Below, piece by piece: positions 53,381-64,000 of a stretch of 64,000 nucleotides of DNA (its first letter is position 1; every line of letters begins with the position of its first letter). Made by a program: the position numbers and the translations under genes. The notes under the pieces are model-generated. The model ran no database searches. It was not told the origin of the DNA and saw nothing but the letters and a program-made list of their open reading frames with translations. Source of the stretch: Neoscytalidium dimidiatum (Eukaryota > Ascomycota > Dothideomycetes > Botryosphaeriales > Botryosphaeriaceae); contig CM074695.1 of NCBI GenBank assembly GCA_037367355.1, forward strand, positions 3,906,001 through 3,970,000, given 5' to 3'.

Positions 53381-56300
53381 CAAAATCTAGATGAAGTTGT
53401 TAGATCCCAGGGACGGGAACAGAAGAAACATGGCACATTTGCCGCATGATCCGTTCGCGCCGGCGCAAAGGAACTCGGCAGATTCCCAGCAGCGGGCCGT
53501 TCGTACTGCGGTGGCATCCGCCCCGGGCAGAGAGCGAAGAGCGGAGCGAAGAGCGGAGCGCAGAGAGCACACACCGAAGCAGGCCTGGCTCACTGTGATG
53601 AAGGGTGGACAGTTCAGTGCTGCCATGTTCGCAGTGCTTGCCTCTTTTGGAGGAGAAGAGACCGGGTGAAGGGTAAAGGCAGGGAAATTTTTCCGGGGTC
53701 TCATATGCCCCAGCAAGGGGAGCACGCGCGGCAGTGAAGAACTCCTGGGGGCGGTGGGCGGGCTGTCCCTTGCTGGGGAGATTATTATTGGGAGGTTGAG
53801 ATAACCCAAAGCGCGGGTCCGGAGGATCGGCCCCAGGCCCAGGTTCGTTGCCTCGGTTGAGCAGGCATTGGGGAGTGCACAGCCCTGCCAGAGACAGACA
53901 GGCGGTCTCGGATTGGCTACAAGAGCACGCAAACCTGGCGGGCGCAGCAGTTTCAGCCGTTGGAATTGGAGACGGGATTTCGGCGAAGAGGCGTGGCGGC
54001 GAATGCGAGAGCGGGCAGGCACCCAGAATCAAAGCGACAGATTGCAGCGTGGATGAGTGCGTAGGAGTGCCCCAGGACGGAGGATGCAGACTGCAAGCGT
54101 GGGCCCGGTGCCAGAGCTGATTCGCGCGGTGTCTGGAGCAACGGCGTTGGCCGCGGGTGACCGTTGGGCCAGGACAGCATGACGGAAGAGGGTTGCTGGA
54201 GGCGCAGAGGGCGGCGGGCGAATGATGGAATTGTTGCAGGACACGCGGTGGCTGTCCCAGCTGGCGGGGTCCGGCACACGCGGACGTGTCGCGAGTCGTC
54301 AGGAGGGCCTTCGGCACATCTGAGAAAATGCAAAAGTGGTGTTTCAGCGATCGGGAAGTTTGCAGAGATCTGGCATCGAGAGGCGGGGCGGGCGGTGCGG
54401 GCGACAGCCAACGACGCGCCGGCGGAGCGCTGCCCTCCTGCCTGCACTGGCCTAGACGCTGCGCTGGGCTCAGCCGGGACTAGCAGCGGGATTGGTGAGC
54501 CGCGGCGTCTGGACAAGCGCGGGAGGGCTGAGGGACCGCAGACACAGAGAGCAGAAGGGGTTCAACAACATCCAAACACAGCTCAAGCACAGGTACGTCA
54601 CCGCGACGCGAAACCCACGCGAGAGCCGCCTGACAGCATGCGAGATTTGCAGCGCATAACCCACTGCTGTTACGCCATGGGGCCATGGCGAGATCTGCCA
54701 CCGTGCCTCTGGCGCAGACAAAGGCTCCAAAAAAAAAAAGGACCCCAAGGAGCAGCACAGCGGCAGCAGAGCGCGCGGCGGTCCCAGCGCGCGGGGGCCG
54801 CAGAGGCCTGGAACCAGTGACGTACCTTTCCAGCGTCTTCCACCCGGACCCGCCCAGAGTTTAAGCTGCTTCACGTGCCTGCGCGAGCTTATTCGCACCT
54901 GGTGCCGCCCTGCTGCTGGCCGGCCAACATTGGAAGCCCATCGGCCTGTCGCCCTGTCGCCCTGTTGCGGCCCCCCAGCCCTTCTGGGCCCCGGCCATGC
55001 CTGAGGCTCGGCACCAAGCCTCAGGCTATGACGGAAGGTGAAGTCGTCGGGGCGCTCTAGGGTCTGGGAAAGCGGCGGGAGGGCTAGATGGAAGCGTGCC
55101 AGGAGGAACAGATCAGGCATGTTCCACCACCCATGTGGGCTGTGGGCACTGGCGGCGATGTGCAGGGCAAATCGGAGGGCGCGCCCTCGTCTAGCGGACG
55201 GGAGGTGTGGTTGATGGCGGCCCAGATCGAGATCGCAGCGCAGATAGAGTTCTCGCGTATCTCTGGCAGGCACCGACGCACCCTCTTGTGGCAGCGCGCA
55301 GGCCGACCGAGCGGAGCGAGGGCACGGCTGCATTGCGCTGCGCTGCGCTTGCCAATCTACGCGCAACACGCCAATGGCTGTGTCGCCGCACGTTGTGTTG
55401 TGCGCTTGGCCTGCCATCCGGCTGGAGAAGCTTTGCAGCAAGGCGTCTCGGTGGCCCGCTGGCCCGGGACGCGAGGGCGTTTTGCGCGCTGCCTGCTCCG
55501 CACCGCTGCCCCAACAGGGCCAGCAGGGTCTGCCGCTTCATCTGGCATTAGAGTAGCAGCAGCAGCCGAGCGGAATTCGTTCCTGACCACTCTGCTGGGA
55601 GTTGGGGACCCGCGCGCCGAGCAGCACTGCCGGTGCGGTGCCGCGACAAGGTGGAGCACTACTTCCTAGCCCGTTGCTGTTGCTGCTGGTGCTGCTGCTG
55701 CCACTGTTGCTGGTCCTGCTACTGCCGCACTGCCAGGATGCCGGCCTCGCGCGCGCAGATCTGATGGCCGTCGCGCACCCAGACACTGGTCGGCGCGAGG
55801 TCAGCATGACGCGGGAAGCGGACGCTGAAGCAGCGACAGCTGTCCTCGCCAATCGAGAATCCCCTGTCCGCACGGGGCACGAGATCTTAGCGCGGGAAGA
55901 CGGGCTCGATCGCGCGGGCTGCTGGGCGCTGGGTGCGTGGGTGGGCTGGTGGACTGGCGGGCTGGTCGGGGATGCGGCTTGCGGGCGCCGACTGCTGAGG
56001 AGTGTTTCGCGCCGCCTGGCTCTGTGTGCCCGTTCCCCCCCCCCAGCGGCAGGCAGCCCAGCAGGCAGCCCGGCCACGCTGCGTACACGCGCGCCGCCGC
56101 CGCCGCCGCCGCCGCCGCCTGCTTCCCGTCCGACGTTGGCTGCTAGCGCGGCTTCGCACAGCGCCGCTATCGATGCGTTAGGAGTACGACACGCCTGCCA
56201 ATCCCTCCCAAAGCCTAGAGCCCTGCGTGCCGCTTTACCTACGTGCCCTCGGGCCCCTCGCTCACCGCCCTGCCCTCACTGCGCTCCTCTTCTGCCAGCA

Positions 56301-57060
56301 CCAGCACCAGCTCCAGCTCCACACCACCACCAATCCTCCTCATTCTTCCTGCCGTGCTCGTGGCCCGTCTGCTTCGACCGGCACCGCTTCCCGGCTGCCA
56401 ATCTGCTCGCCAGCTCAACCGTTGCCCACCCTCTGCCGCGCGCCCCTGGTGGCAGGCGGGCAGTCCGCGTTTTCGTTGCCCAGGACAGCTCCGCACGCGC
56501 GCTGTGCCCAAAGCTCACCCGCCGGACAGCGCCACTCACTTAACTCCGCCCGCCCCGATTGCCAGCGCCTCCGCGCCCATCGTACAAGAGCCTGTCCAGC
56601 GCTCGATCGCTGCCACCCAGGGCGCCGACTATTGCCTGCCCCCATCGAATTTCCAGAAGCACTTGCGCACTGCCTCCGTCCAATTAATAAGAGCCCTGCT
56701 CCGACCCGCCCAAGTACGCCCATAGGTACCTCAGACCACTCAGTTCCGCTTTTTGCTTTTTGTCCCGTTTGATTTGCTTGGGCGGCCCAACTGGAGCCCG
56801 GCCACAACTCCCATAACTTAACTGGGGTGTCGCCCCCGCTCCCCTACCATCAAAGCTTTGCCACCCTATCTCTCTCCGCGTGGGAGCACCCGGGTTCGAT
56901 ATCAGTCGTTCCTTGACGCTCATCCCTCATCTCCATCCTTCCGTCTCCCAACTTCCTGCCTCGCGAGCACCCGTCTGTCTCCGGCGCTCCGACCTCGCTT
57001 CCTCTTTCCCACTCTTGATTGAAGCTTGTCGTAATATACAAGCGCCCGCATCACTGGACT
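53381..57060. promoter_or_regulatory. GC-rich region upstream of the 57061 gene, no supported gene
   Basis: About 3.7 kb of GC-rich DNA in which all frames are open over long distances on both strands (for instance 305 and 323 codons on the minus strand and 313 on the plus). These overlap each other and lack domain-like sequence. Short repeats include GAGCGAAGA at 53533-53556 and a (CCG)n-like tract at 56094-56120. It probably holds the promoter and a long 5' leader of the next gene. Confidence 0.4.
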
Positions 57061-58474
57061 ATGCCACCTGTTCGTACTGTTTCTACGGCGAAGCCCGTGA
57101 AGACGGAGCGAACCCATGAGGAGAATCAAGAGAGGTCTGTCAGCCCCACTTGCGCAGGGGGCCCGCTGATAGCTGACGCCTAACAGAGCATACATTGCCG
57201 CCTCACGGCGAAGTGACCGCAGTCTAGAGGCTCGCATTGAATCTGCTCGAAGAGCGTCAGAAATTCACAAGAAGCGGACTGGCCGCGCATTACGTGTCAC
57301 CGAGCAAGATGTGGTGAACGAGGAGATGTACGAGGAAGAAGATGACGACCTGCCAGCCCAGTACCGCAGACTCACGGCCCACCTGCAGACCAATTCAGCC
57401 GAGTTCAACCGCAAGCTGCACGCCTACCTAGCCACACACCAAGCAGGCCGCCAGGCCATTTTCGACCAGTCCTTCATGGGCGGGTTTGGCCATGGATACC
57501 CGAATGCCCCTCACTTTGCACCGCAAATGATGATGCAACAAGCGCCGTATCAACAGCAGATGCTGCCTCCACAGATGATCCATCGATCACCCCAGTCTTT
57601 CCGTCAGGCCCCGTATCCATCACCACAGCCTCAACAGAAGCCTCCGCAGCACCAGCGATCTCAGTCCTTTGCTGCACCGCAGGACTTAAGCTACCCGCAG
57701 TCTGCGGGCTCGACAGCACGCGCTGAATCTCTAAAGCCTGAAGAGCAGCAACGGCGAATGTCAATGCCTGCGCAATCTGTCCGAGACTCATCAATGTCGC
57801 CGACGGCAATGCGCCCACCGAATTCCCAGGCGAGTATGACACAGACAGATGCATCTAAAGATTCAGCACAATCGTCACCGGTAGGCTACGAGAACACGCA
57901 GTCCCCCTACACCTCAACGTCAACGCCTCAGTCGGCCCACGCACCGTTCAGCTTCGACCCTGGCATGGCATTCAATAACTTCGATTCGAGTTCAGGTGCC
58001 CTGAACTTCAGTCCATTCTCCGTGGCTCTCCCAGCAGAGACGCAGCAGATGCTCGGCTCCACGTTGGATCCCAGAAACCCATCGACTGCCATGTTCATGG
58101 CTAACAGCGAAATGGTTCCTCAACCTTTCTACAATTACAATCCTAACATATCTTCGAAGTCCCACTTGCAGCAGGCATCCAGCCAGGGCATGAATCAGAC
58201 CCTTGCTCCATCAAGCGCACCGGTGATGGATATAAACCCAGAAAACCTGAGTTACAACAGCGCTGCGACCTCCCTGTCCACAGCATCCGATGGCACGTCT
58301 TCGACTTTCACCCCTACCTTCGGGTTTGACGGAAGCTTCCAGGATCACACCAAGGGACTGAGCATGTCACGTCAGAACAGCCAGCAGGGCAGCTCGGGGC
58401 TGATTACTCCCGGCAACGAATGGGCTAAGTTCATTGATGGCGCAATGTTCGAAGAGATGCCAGCTTCTCAATAA
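57061..58474 (+). CDS. Conserved Pezizomycotina protein with basic N-terminal module, function unknown
   Basis: Two exons (57061-57134 and 57187-58474) give 453 residues. The 52-base intron is in phase and ends CCTAACAG. The N-terminal 90 residues are the conserved part: ERTHEENQERAYIAASRRSD, then RSLEARIESARRASEIHKKR and RVTEQDVVNEEMYEEEDDDL, highly charged and helical. A segment HLQTNSAEFNRKLHAYLATH follows. The rest is Gln/Ser/Pro-rich, ending TPGNEWAKFIDGAMFEEMPA. That layout resembles a transcription co-regulator (inference). There is no recognised DNA-binding domain, signal peptide or membrane helix. Confidence 0.8.
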
Positions 58475-61400
58475 CCGGATACCCCATTTCTCACTACCAT
58501 GTCCTCAGATTCCTAACTTTTTTTGGGGCGGCTTCTTCGATGATGATCATTCACGCTCTGGTTCTTCTGGATATCCGTACCCTGCAGCCAACGGAGGTTT
58601 CCAACCCGGGAGTTGCGGTGTCTTTGCCAAGTCTATGCTTGTTGCTGGGGCTTATCTACGACGTGCCTTTTTCCCGCCGGATCTCACCTTTCCCCTGTAT
58701 TGAACTTCAACTGAAAGTCCAGCATTTGAAACATCGCTGGCGTTGTGGAGTTATTCTTTCGCGACCTGTGCTTTCACCTGTCGCTATTGCGCGCTCATAC
58801 CTTTTTATATACTGAGTCGATCTCAACTCTTGATATATCTTCTTGGCTTTTTGTTTTACACGACGAATATTGGTAACGGGGCAGAGGAGTAAAAGCTTGC
58901 AGTGCGAGAGGGGGGTATTCGAGGAGCACAGCGGGACCAGGACTGTACAGGTGATGTTACGGAAAAGGCTACGGATACCCGGACTTTTCTGAGGCAGATG
59001 ACAAAAATCTCAATAGTAAAGATGTGACCATCTCAGACCTGCAGTTGCGGTGCCAATGACTTGCATGTGATATCAGAATGCGGTGGAACATGGCGAGCTC
59101 GTCTTGCCGCGACGGATTCCCCATTTTTTCGCTTCGCAATTCGCCGTACTGCCGTGCTTCTTGACGAAGGGTATGCTGCAGAATCTGGGCAACATCCCAC
59201 CGCACACACTACGTTCCGAGAACTTGGGCGCATGTCGATAAGCAGCAGTGAGGTCTTGTGGGATGGAGCGTCGACAGTCGAGCTGAGGCTTTCAGCTCAG
59301 CGCCTCAGACGGCGATCCCGGGGCTTTTCGCCATCCCTGCCGCTGCGCGATGCAGGAGCGGACAGCGGTGGAGATCAGCAAATAAATCCTAGCCGGATCT
59401 CGCGGGGGAGCTTCCGATGCGGAAAGCGCAGGGGCAGCTCGTCAGCTGCAACGCCGTCCGGCCGTCACCGTCACCGTCACCGTCACCGTCACCGTCACCC
59501 TGCCGCATCCGCGACACCATCCAACCCCACCCCGCCTCCCTTCAACAAACAACCACTCGCACCCGTTGGCATCACCGCTCTTTCCGAACTGGCCTCGACT
59601 GTTGCACAGCGCTGCCTAGAATCTCCATACTGCTGATCATCCGCTGTCCGGTTTCCACACACCTGCTTCGCCTGATTGATTGCCTGCTCTTTCATCGCTC
59701 TGGATCCTCGCGCTTGCATGCTGCGCTGCGGTAGGGCGCGTGCGCGTTTCACACCTTGTTTTTTCTTACCGCTTTCTCTGCTTTGCAGTTTCTTTTCCCT
59801 GCCGCTCTTTTTGTGATGGGTAGCACGGCCGTGAGCGAGAGGCGGCTCGTGCCCAGTGTCACCTACCATCTTTTGCCTTCCGCAACGCCCTCTCCTGTTA
59901 TCGCTACGGCCACCGCGTCGCACAGAGCTATGCCAATGCTCTGTGCTGCCTCTATCAGTCAGGTGCTATTCGCCTCCAGGTCTTCCGGCAGCATCGGTGC
60001 TGTCGGTCCTGGATAGTGGCTTTGCAGCTGATCCTGCACTATCATCTGCTGCACGGGCATTAGCGACTTCTCTGCTCTAGCCTTCACCTGACGAGGAGCT
60101 CAGTCCGTTGGCCATGCCAGAAGAGTCAGCGTTGCATGGCGATCGTCATGCTCGGCTGGACGCTGCGATCCCCACACTATACGAGAATTGTGGAGAGCAT
60201 TGTGACGCCTTCTCGCGTTACAGCCGCGGAACCCCAGCGTCCTGCGTGTCTTCACGAGTGGTGTAAGACTTCGTCTGCCAATGACCAGCTACCGGCGCCA
60301 GCCACAGTGGCATCTTCATATCAATCTTCATGAAAACAGGAACTCGGGCCGTCTCATGCAAGAATAGTTCCCCCATCGCGGCTTCTTTCACCGAGCATAA
60401 GATCTCTTAATTTGGTATCAGATTATCGTGCCTCGCTATTTGATCAATCTTGCACCTCCAGGCGGTCGAATTTCATTAATCGCTGTCCTACCTGCGGATC
60501 CTGATCGAAGATGCAAAGCAACCTTTGTCGTTCCCCACAACGCGGTCACAGCATCAGGTAGGTCTCTCCTGAGAGACCAACATGATGCAAAACCATTCCA
60601 TGTGCCGACCAAGCTTCCAGGTCATGCCCTTTCAATACTACAATCATCTTACGAGCTTGAACCGGTTATCTGGACGGCTGGCGACCTTAGCAGAACCTCT
60701 TGCCGGGATCTTCGGCTTGTTGCATGCGGAAGTCATACATCGGCCTTCCATTTTCACGATACAGACATTCTCTTCCTTCCCCGTCCGCAGTTAGCAAACC
60801 TCGGGTGCGACTGTCATCAACTCGCAGCCCCGGTTCCTGAGGAAAAACATGGCGCATTCCGCGACAACGGCGCAATCCATCAAGCGTCAAGAGAGGCTGC
60901 TGTCAACTTGTCAGGCTGGTTTTACCATGATAGGTTCCTGCATAAGCTTCCAGATTTGGCGTTTCACAGCAGTCGGGTACCTGGAGCCCTATCCACAAAG
61001 TTTCAGCATGCGTCCTCTCGTGAGATTCTTGAGCATTCGCTCATGATCCAAAAGAGTTACTGCATTGTGTAATTTGCGATTTCCTGGCCTACATGTGAGC
61101 AACAATTTCGATCCCTGATGGTGCTGCAGCCTCTGTGCTGTCTTCCGCGTACCCTTCCGTAACCGACAAGCTCCTCAGAGCAACATGAGAACGGCAGCGA
61201 GCAACCGTACACTACCCTGCTTTCCGCATTATGATGCCTCACTTTCTTGCCGTCCGTTCCTGACGTATCCCTCAACGCCTTTTAGGTAATGTTCGAATCG
61301 ACCTTCTCAAGTTTCAGCCCGATACTCGATATTTTGCGCGATAAAAATCTCTCGGCGGCGAAACACACATCTTGTATGCCTTACAACCACAGTATTGTGC

Positions 61401-61775
61401 ATGTGAGACTCCTTAACCACGGATGGAGATGACTCCGTGCTGCGGGGGCTCTACCGGTTTCCGTGAAGATGGATGGAACAAACTAAAATAACCATCCAAG
61501 TGCAAGACATGCACCGATTTTGGATATGTGCTTCGGCCGCGCACCGTCCAATGTGACAGAGGTGAGGGAACTTGCATCACGTATGTCCTATCAGAAATGA
61601 AATTCGTCCTTCACCATGGCTATGCCAGCCATAAGGGAGAATAAAAGGATAATAAGCAGCTTTCTACCTCTTCTCTTGTGCTCTCTTCGCCTGAATTCAT
61701 GCTTTGGATTTCCGCCTTTGAGGTGGTTTGTTGCTTCTGTGCGAACCTAAGACAAATCGATCAGCATTCGACAGT
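58475..61775. other. 3.3-kb intergenic region with a hexanucleotide repeat
   Basis: It holds the 3' end of the preceding gene and the promoter of the secreted-protein gene. A 214-codon open frame (60428-61072) begins with GTG and has no ATG until its last few codons, so I do not call a gene. Nothing else was recognised. Confidence 0.4.
59464..59499. repeat. (GTCACC)6 hexanucleotide repeat
   Basis: Six perfect copies in tandem in the intergenic region. Confidence 0.95.
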
Positions 61776-64000
61776 ATGAGGCTCTCCCGTGTTTTGGTTT
61801 TGACGGTGGTGTCGGTTTTTGGGGCAGCTGAGCTTGCTCCCCTGAAGTGTGAGTTGCCGGCGGAGGCAGTGTTGGAGTCCTTCCGCCTTTTTTTTTTTTT
61901 CCCCCCGCTTCATACTTGTCTCTCGATTGTTATTGGACGATCATCTTCTTAGACGTGGTGGAAGAAAAGGAAGATAGCACATCCTTCAAATGTCTGCTTC
62001 AAGCAGAGCTCAAAGCTGATTCATATTTTCTAGTCAATGCCCCCAATTTTGCGGGAAAAGCGGTCCGCAAAAGACGTGCAGATACCAGCAGCACCTTCCT
62101 CGGATATTATCCGCCAATTCCGTCCACATGTTCTGTCGAAACTACCACCGCCATCTCAATCTCGACCGTCTTCATAACTCAAACTGTCATACCTGTCTCT
62201 GAGACGTCCAGTGCGCTCGAGCCGACGGAGAGCGCTTCTTCGGTCTTAACTTCATCAACGTTTACCACGCCAGCTTCGTCAGAAACTACAGCGTTACCGG
62301 TCTCCACAATTGAGACAGATACTTACTGCTATAATGTTGGAGATAGTAGCACGACTTGCTTCACTGACACATTCACCGCCTATAGCTCCACTGATGGTAC
62401 GTTTCCCTACGACATCCATAAATCATTAATGTTGATCACGAAGATAACCTTCGTACCAAATCTATCCACGATATCACTATGCTAATTTTCTACCTCCAGA
62501 GTCTTCACTCGTATATACTGGCACGGGTTCTGGCACCACATCGACATACTTCTTTGGAACACCGCCTTCCACCACGGATTTTGGCCCATCAACTGTCACA
62601 CCGGCCGAATCCGCACCGCCGCCTCCGCCGACAATCTACACTCTTTCGGAATTGAGCAGTCCAACTGCTCCTACATCTTACACCTTGTATGTTACATCCA
62701 TTGCCTCCTACTTTACCAACACAACTTGCATCATACCGTGCATATCAAAAACAAGACTTACCCGGATGTAGCTCTACTTCTCTCAATCCGCCTCTGCCTC
62801 CTTCTCCGACTTCTCCATACACAATATTGACATCGACCACTACTGTCGGTATTTCAACACCGTCTAACTCTGGGTCTACGCTCGGCCTCCCTACGTTGAC
62901 ACAACCCAGCTCATCCTTGTCAGTATCACATCCATTTTCATCTTTCATACCCCCGCTACGCTATCTCAAACATTTCCGGTTGTCACTTTTCGGGGAATTT
63001 GAATTTTTAGCAAATTAATCATCCGGAAAAGTGGCGTTTCCTTCCCTCGGCGCTTTTTAAAAGACCAATGTGATCTGCATCCTGACTTGCCACTCCAGGT
63101 ACAACCCTTACACTGATACCACTTATAGACCACCGGAATACACGCCGCCTCTCTCTTATTCCATTTCGGTATACACTTTTTCTAACGATTTCACAACCTA
63201 CACCGGAACCGCAACTGCGACGTACGCGGCAATTCCGTCGACTATTTACTACACAGTTACCTACACTCCAGCATCTGGCACTCCGTCGTCTTATCTTACG
63301 TACACCACTTTTTACAATCCGACGACCTACTCCGCTGAACCAACTGATACGGACTCGACTTTCTCCTTCGAGCCCACGTACACCGAATCAACTTTCTCTT
63401 TTGAGCCAACGTATACGGAATCTACTTTCTCTGCCGAACCAACGTATACTGAATCGACTTACTACACTTTATCGACTGATACCTTCGGCGCTCCCACCGA
63501 GACAAGTTACATCACGATACCTTCATCCTACACTTTAAGCACAGTCACACTATCCTTCATAGACAGCACCATCACGTCAGTCCTATCTCTCCCAGCGGCC
63601 ACCACATCAATCAATTCTTCGACGCCGGGCCTCACCACATTCCTCCCAACGGACACGACCGCATCCACCATCTCGTCCATCCCCGGCCTCTCCTACTCCA
63701 CCTACACCTACACTTACACCCTCTCCTCCAACACCTTCACCCTCACCAACCCCTTCCCCATCTTCCCAACACCAACCACCACCACCACCACCACCATCTC
63801 CACCCCATTCACCCCCGCCGCCCCGGCATCCTCATCCTCCTCCTCCTCCTCGACCCCGGGCCTCCTCTTCACCACCATCACCCAAACCTACTACTACACC
63901 CCCTTCGACGGCTCCTCTCCCACCTCGACCACACAGACATACACCGAGCCCCTCTTCTCCGTCTCCCCCGCGTCCCCGCCCGCCACGCCGCTGACAGCAT
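61776..64000 (+). CDS. Secreted Ser/Thr-rich, probably cell-surface protein (incomplete at right edge)
   Basis: Five exons can be joined in phase: 61776-61848, 61953-62396, 62500-62686, 62772-62918 and 63099 to the edge, where the frame is still open (over 580 residues). The start MRLSRVLVLTVVSVFGAAEL is a signal peptide. A region with GKAVRKRRAD follows, a dibasic stretch that a kexin-type protease could cut. Nearly everything after it is Ser, Thr, Pro and Tyr, which in fungi means dense O-mannosylation and a wall or surface location. Three copies of STFSFEPTYTE lie at 63355-63453. No enzyme domain is visible. A GPI signal would lie beyond the window. Exon joins 3 to 5 are the least certain. 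Confidence 0.65.
63355..63453 (+). repeat. 33-base tandem repeat, three copies, in the secreted protein
   Basis: Copies at 63355-63387, 63388-63420 and 63421-63453 encode STFSFEPTYTE, STFSFEPTYTE and STFSAEPTYTE. Third positions differ between copies (for example GAG-CCC against GAG-CCA and GAA-CCA), so the protein is better conserved than the DNA. Confidence 0.9.

Noticed and set aside
53400..54317. 305-codon minus-strand open frame
   Set aside because: GC-rich DNA leaves all frames open here. The product is Pro/Ser/Arg/Cys-rich noise and overlaps two other frames of similar length.
54470..55441. 323-codon minus-strand open frame
   Set aside because: Same reason: long by base composition, overlapped by frames on both strands, no recognisable domain.
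55602..56543. 313-codon plus-strand open frame
   Set aside because: Composed of Pro/Ala/Leu/Arg runs driven by GCC and CTG tracts, and overlapped by minus-strand frames. More likely upstream leader of the 57061 gene.
56880..56900. GGTTCGATATC resembling a tRNA B-box
   Set aside because: It does not match the consensus closely, and no A-box or cloverleaf could be built around it.
60428..61072. 214-codon plus-strand open frame
   Set aside because: Starts at GTG and has no ATG until near its end, no introns and no recognisable motif. An exon of a longer gene cannot be excluded but nothing supports it.

Overview
This window is nuclear DNA from a filamentous ascomycete (Pezizomycotina). The evidence is the many GT-AG introns of 45-65 bases, long disordered proteins, and orthologs typical of the group: white collar 1 with LOV and GATA domains, an ApsB-type microtubule-organising-centre protein, a Bck1-type MAPKKK with an N-terminal SAM-like domain, and Mon1. 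A dothideomycete is my best guess, but this is inference. There is no operon, rRNA, CRISPR array or intact mobile element that I can support.

Layout. Bases 1-905: minus-strand coding, open at the left edge. 1686-3761 (+): FG-nucleoporin NUP42/AMO1 with a CCCH finger. 4769-7210 (-): polynucleotide 5'-kinase GRC3. 7422-8848 (+): RNA polymerase I subunit RPA34, divergent from GRC3 across 211 bases. 9677-14185 (+): ApsB/Mto1-type coiled-coil protein. About 14.9-17.9 kb: two head-to-head decayed genes whose reading frames are broken by nonsense codons. 18904-24021 (-): BCK1, the cell-wall-integrity MAPKKK. 25366-27549 (+): MON1, Rab7 exchange-factor subunit. 27718-30450 (-), 32689-37293 (-) and 38133-40144 (-): three fungal proteins I do not recognise, the first built largely from trinucleotide repeats. 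41653-44950 (-): white collar 1. 45349-46691 (+): mitochondrial ribosomal protein uS2m (MRP4). 47435-48801 (+): YMC1-type mitochondrial carrier with a 12-base micro-exon. 48.8-57.1 kb: a long stretch with no gene I can support. 57061-58474 (+): conserved fungal protein of unknown role. 61776 to the right edge (+): secreted Ser/Thr-rich protein, incomplete.

How they fit together. Most are housekeeping genes on a core chromosome. GRC3 and RPA34 both serve rRNA production. MRP4 and the carrier are neighbouring mitochondrial genes. BCK1, ApsB and MON1 serve wall signalling, microtubule organisation and vacuole fusion and show no local linkage. I did not find a new multi-gene system. The best leads are the decayed gene pair, the micro-exons, the GRC3/RPA34 shared promoter and the repeat-built gene. 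Exon boundaries were worked out by hand from splice signals and reading phase; for NUP42, GRC3, RPA34, MON1, WC-1, MRP4, the carrier and the genes at 38133 and 57061 the summed exon length is a multiple of three.
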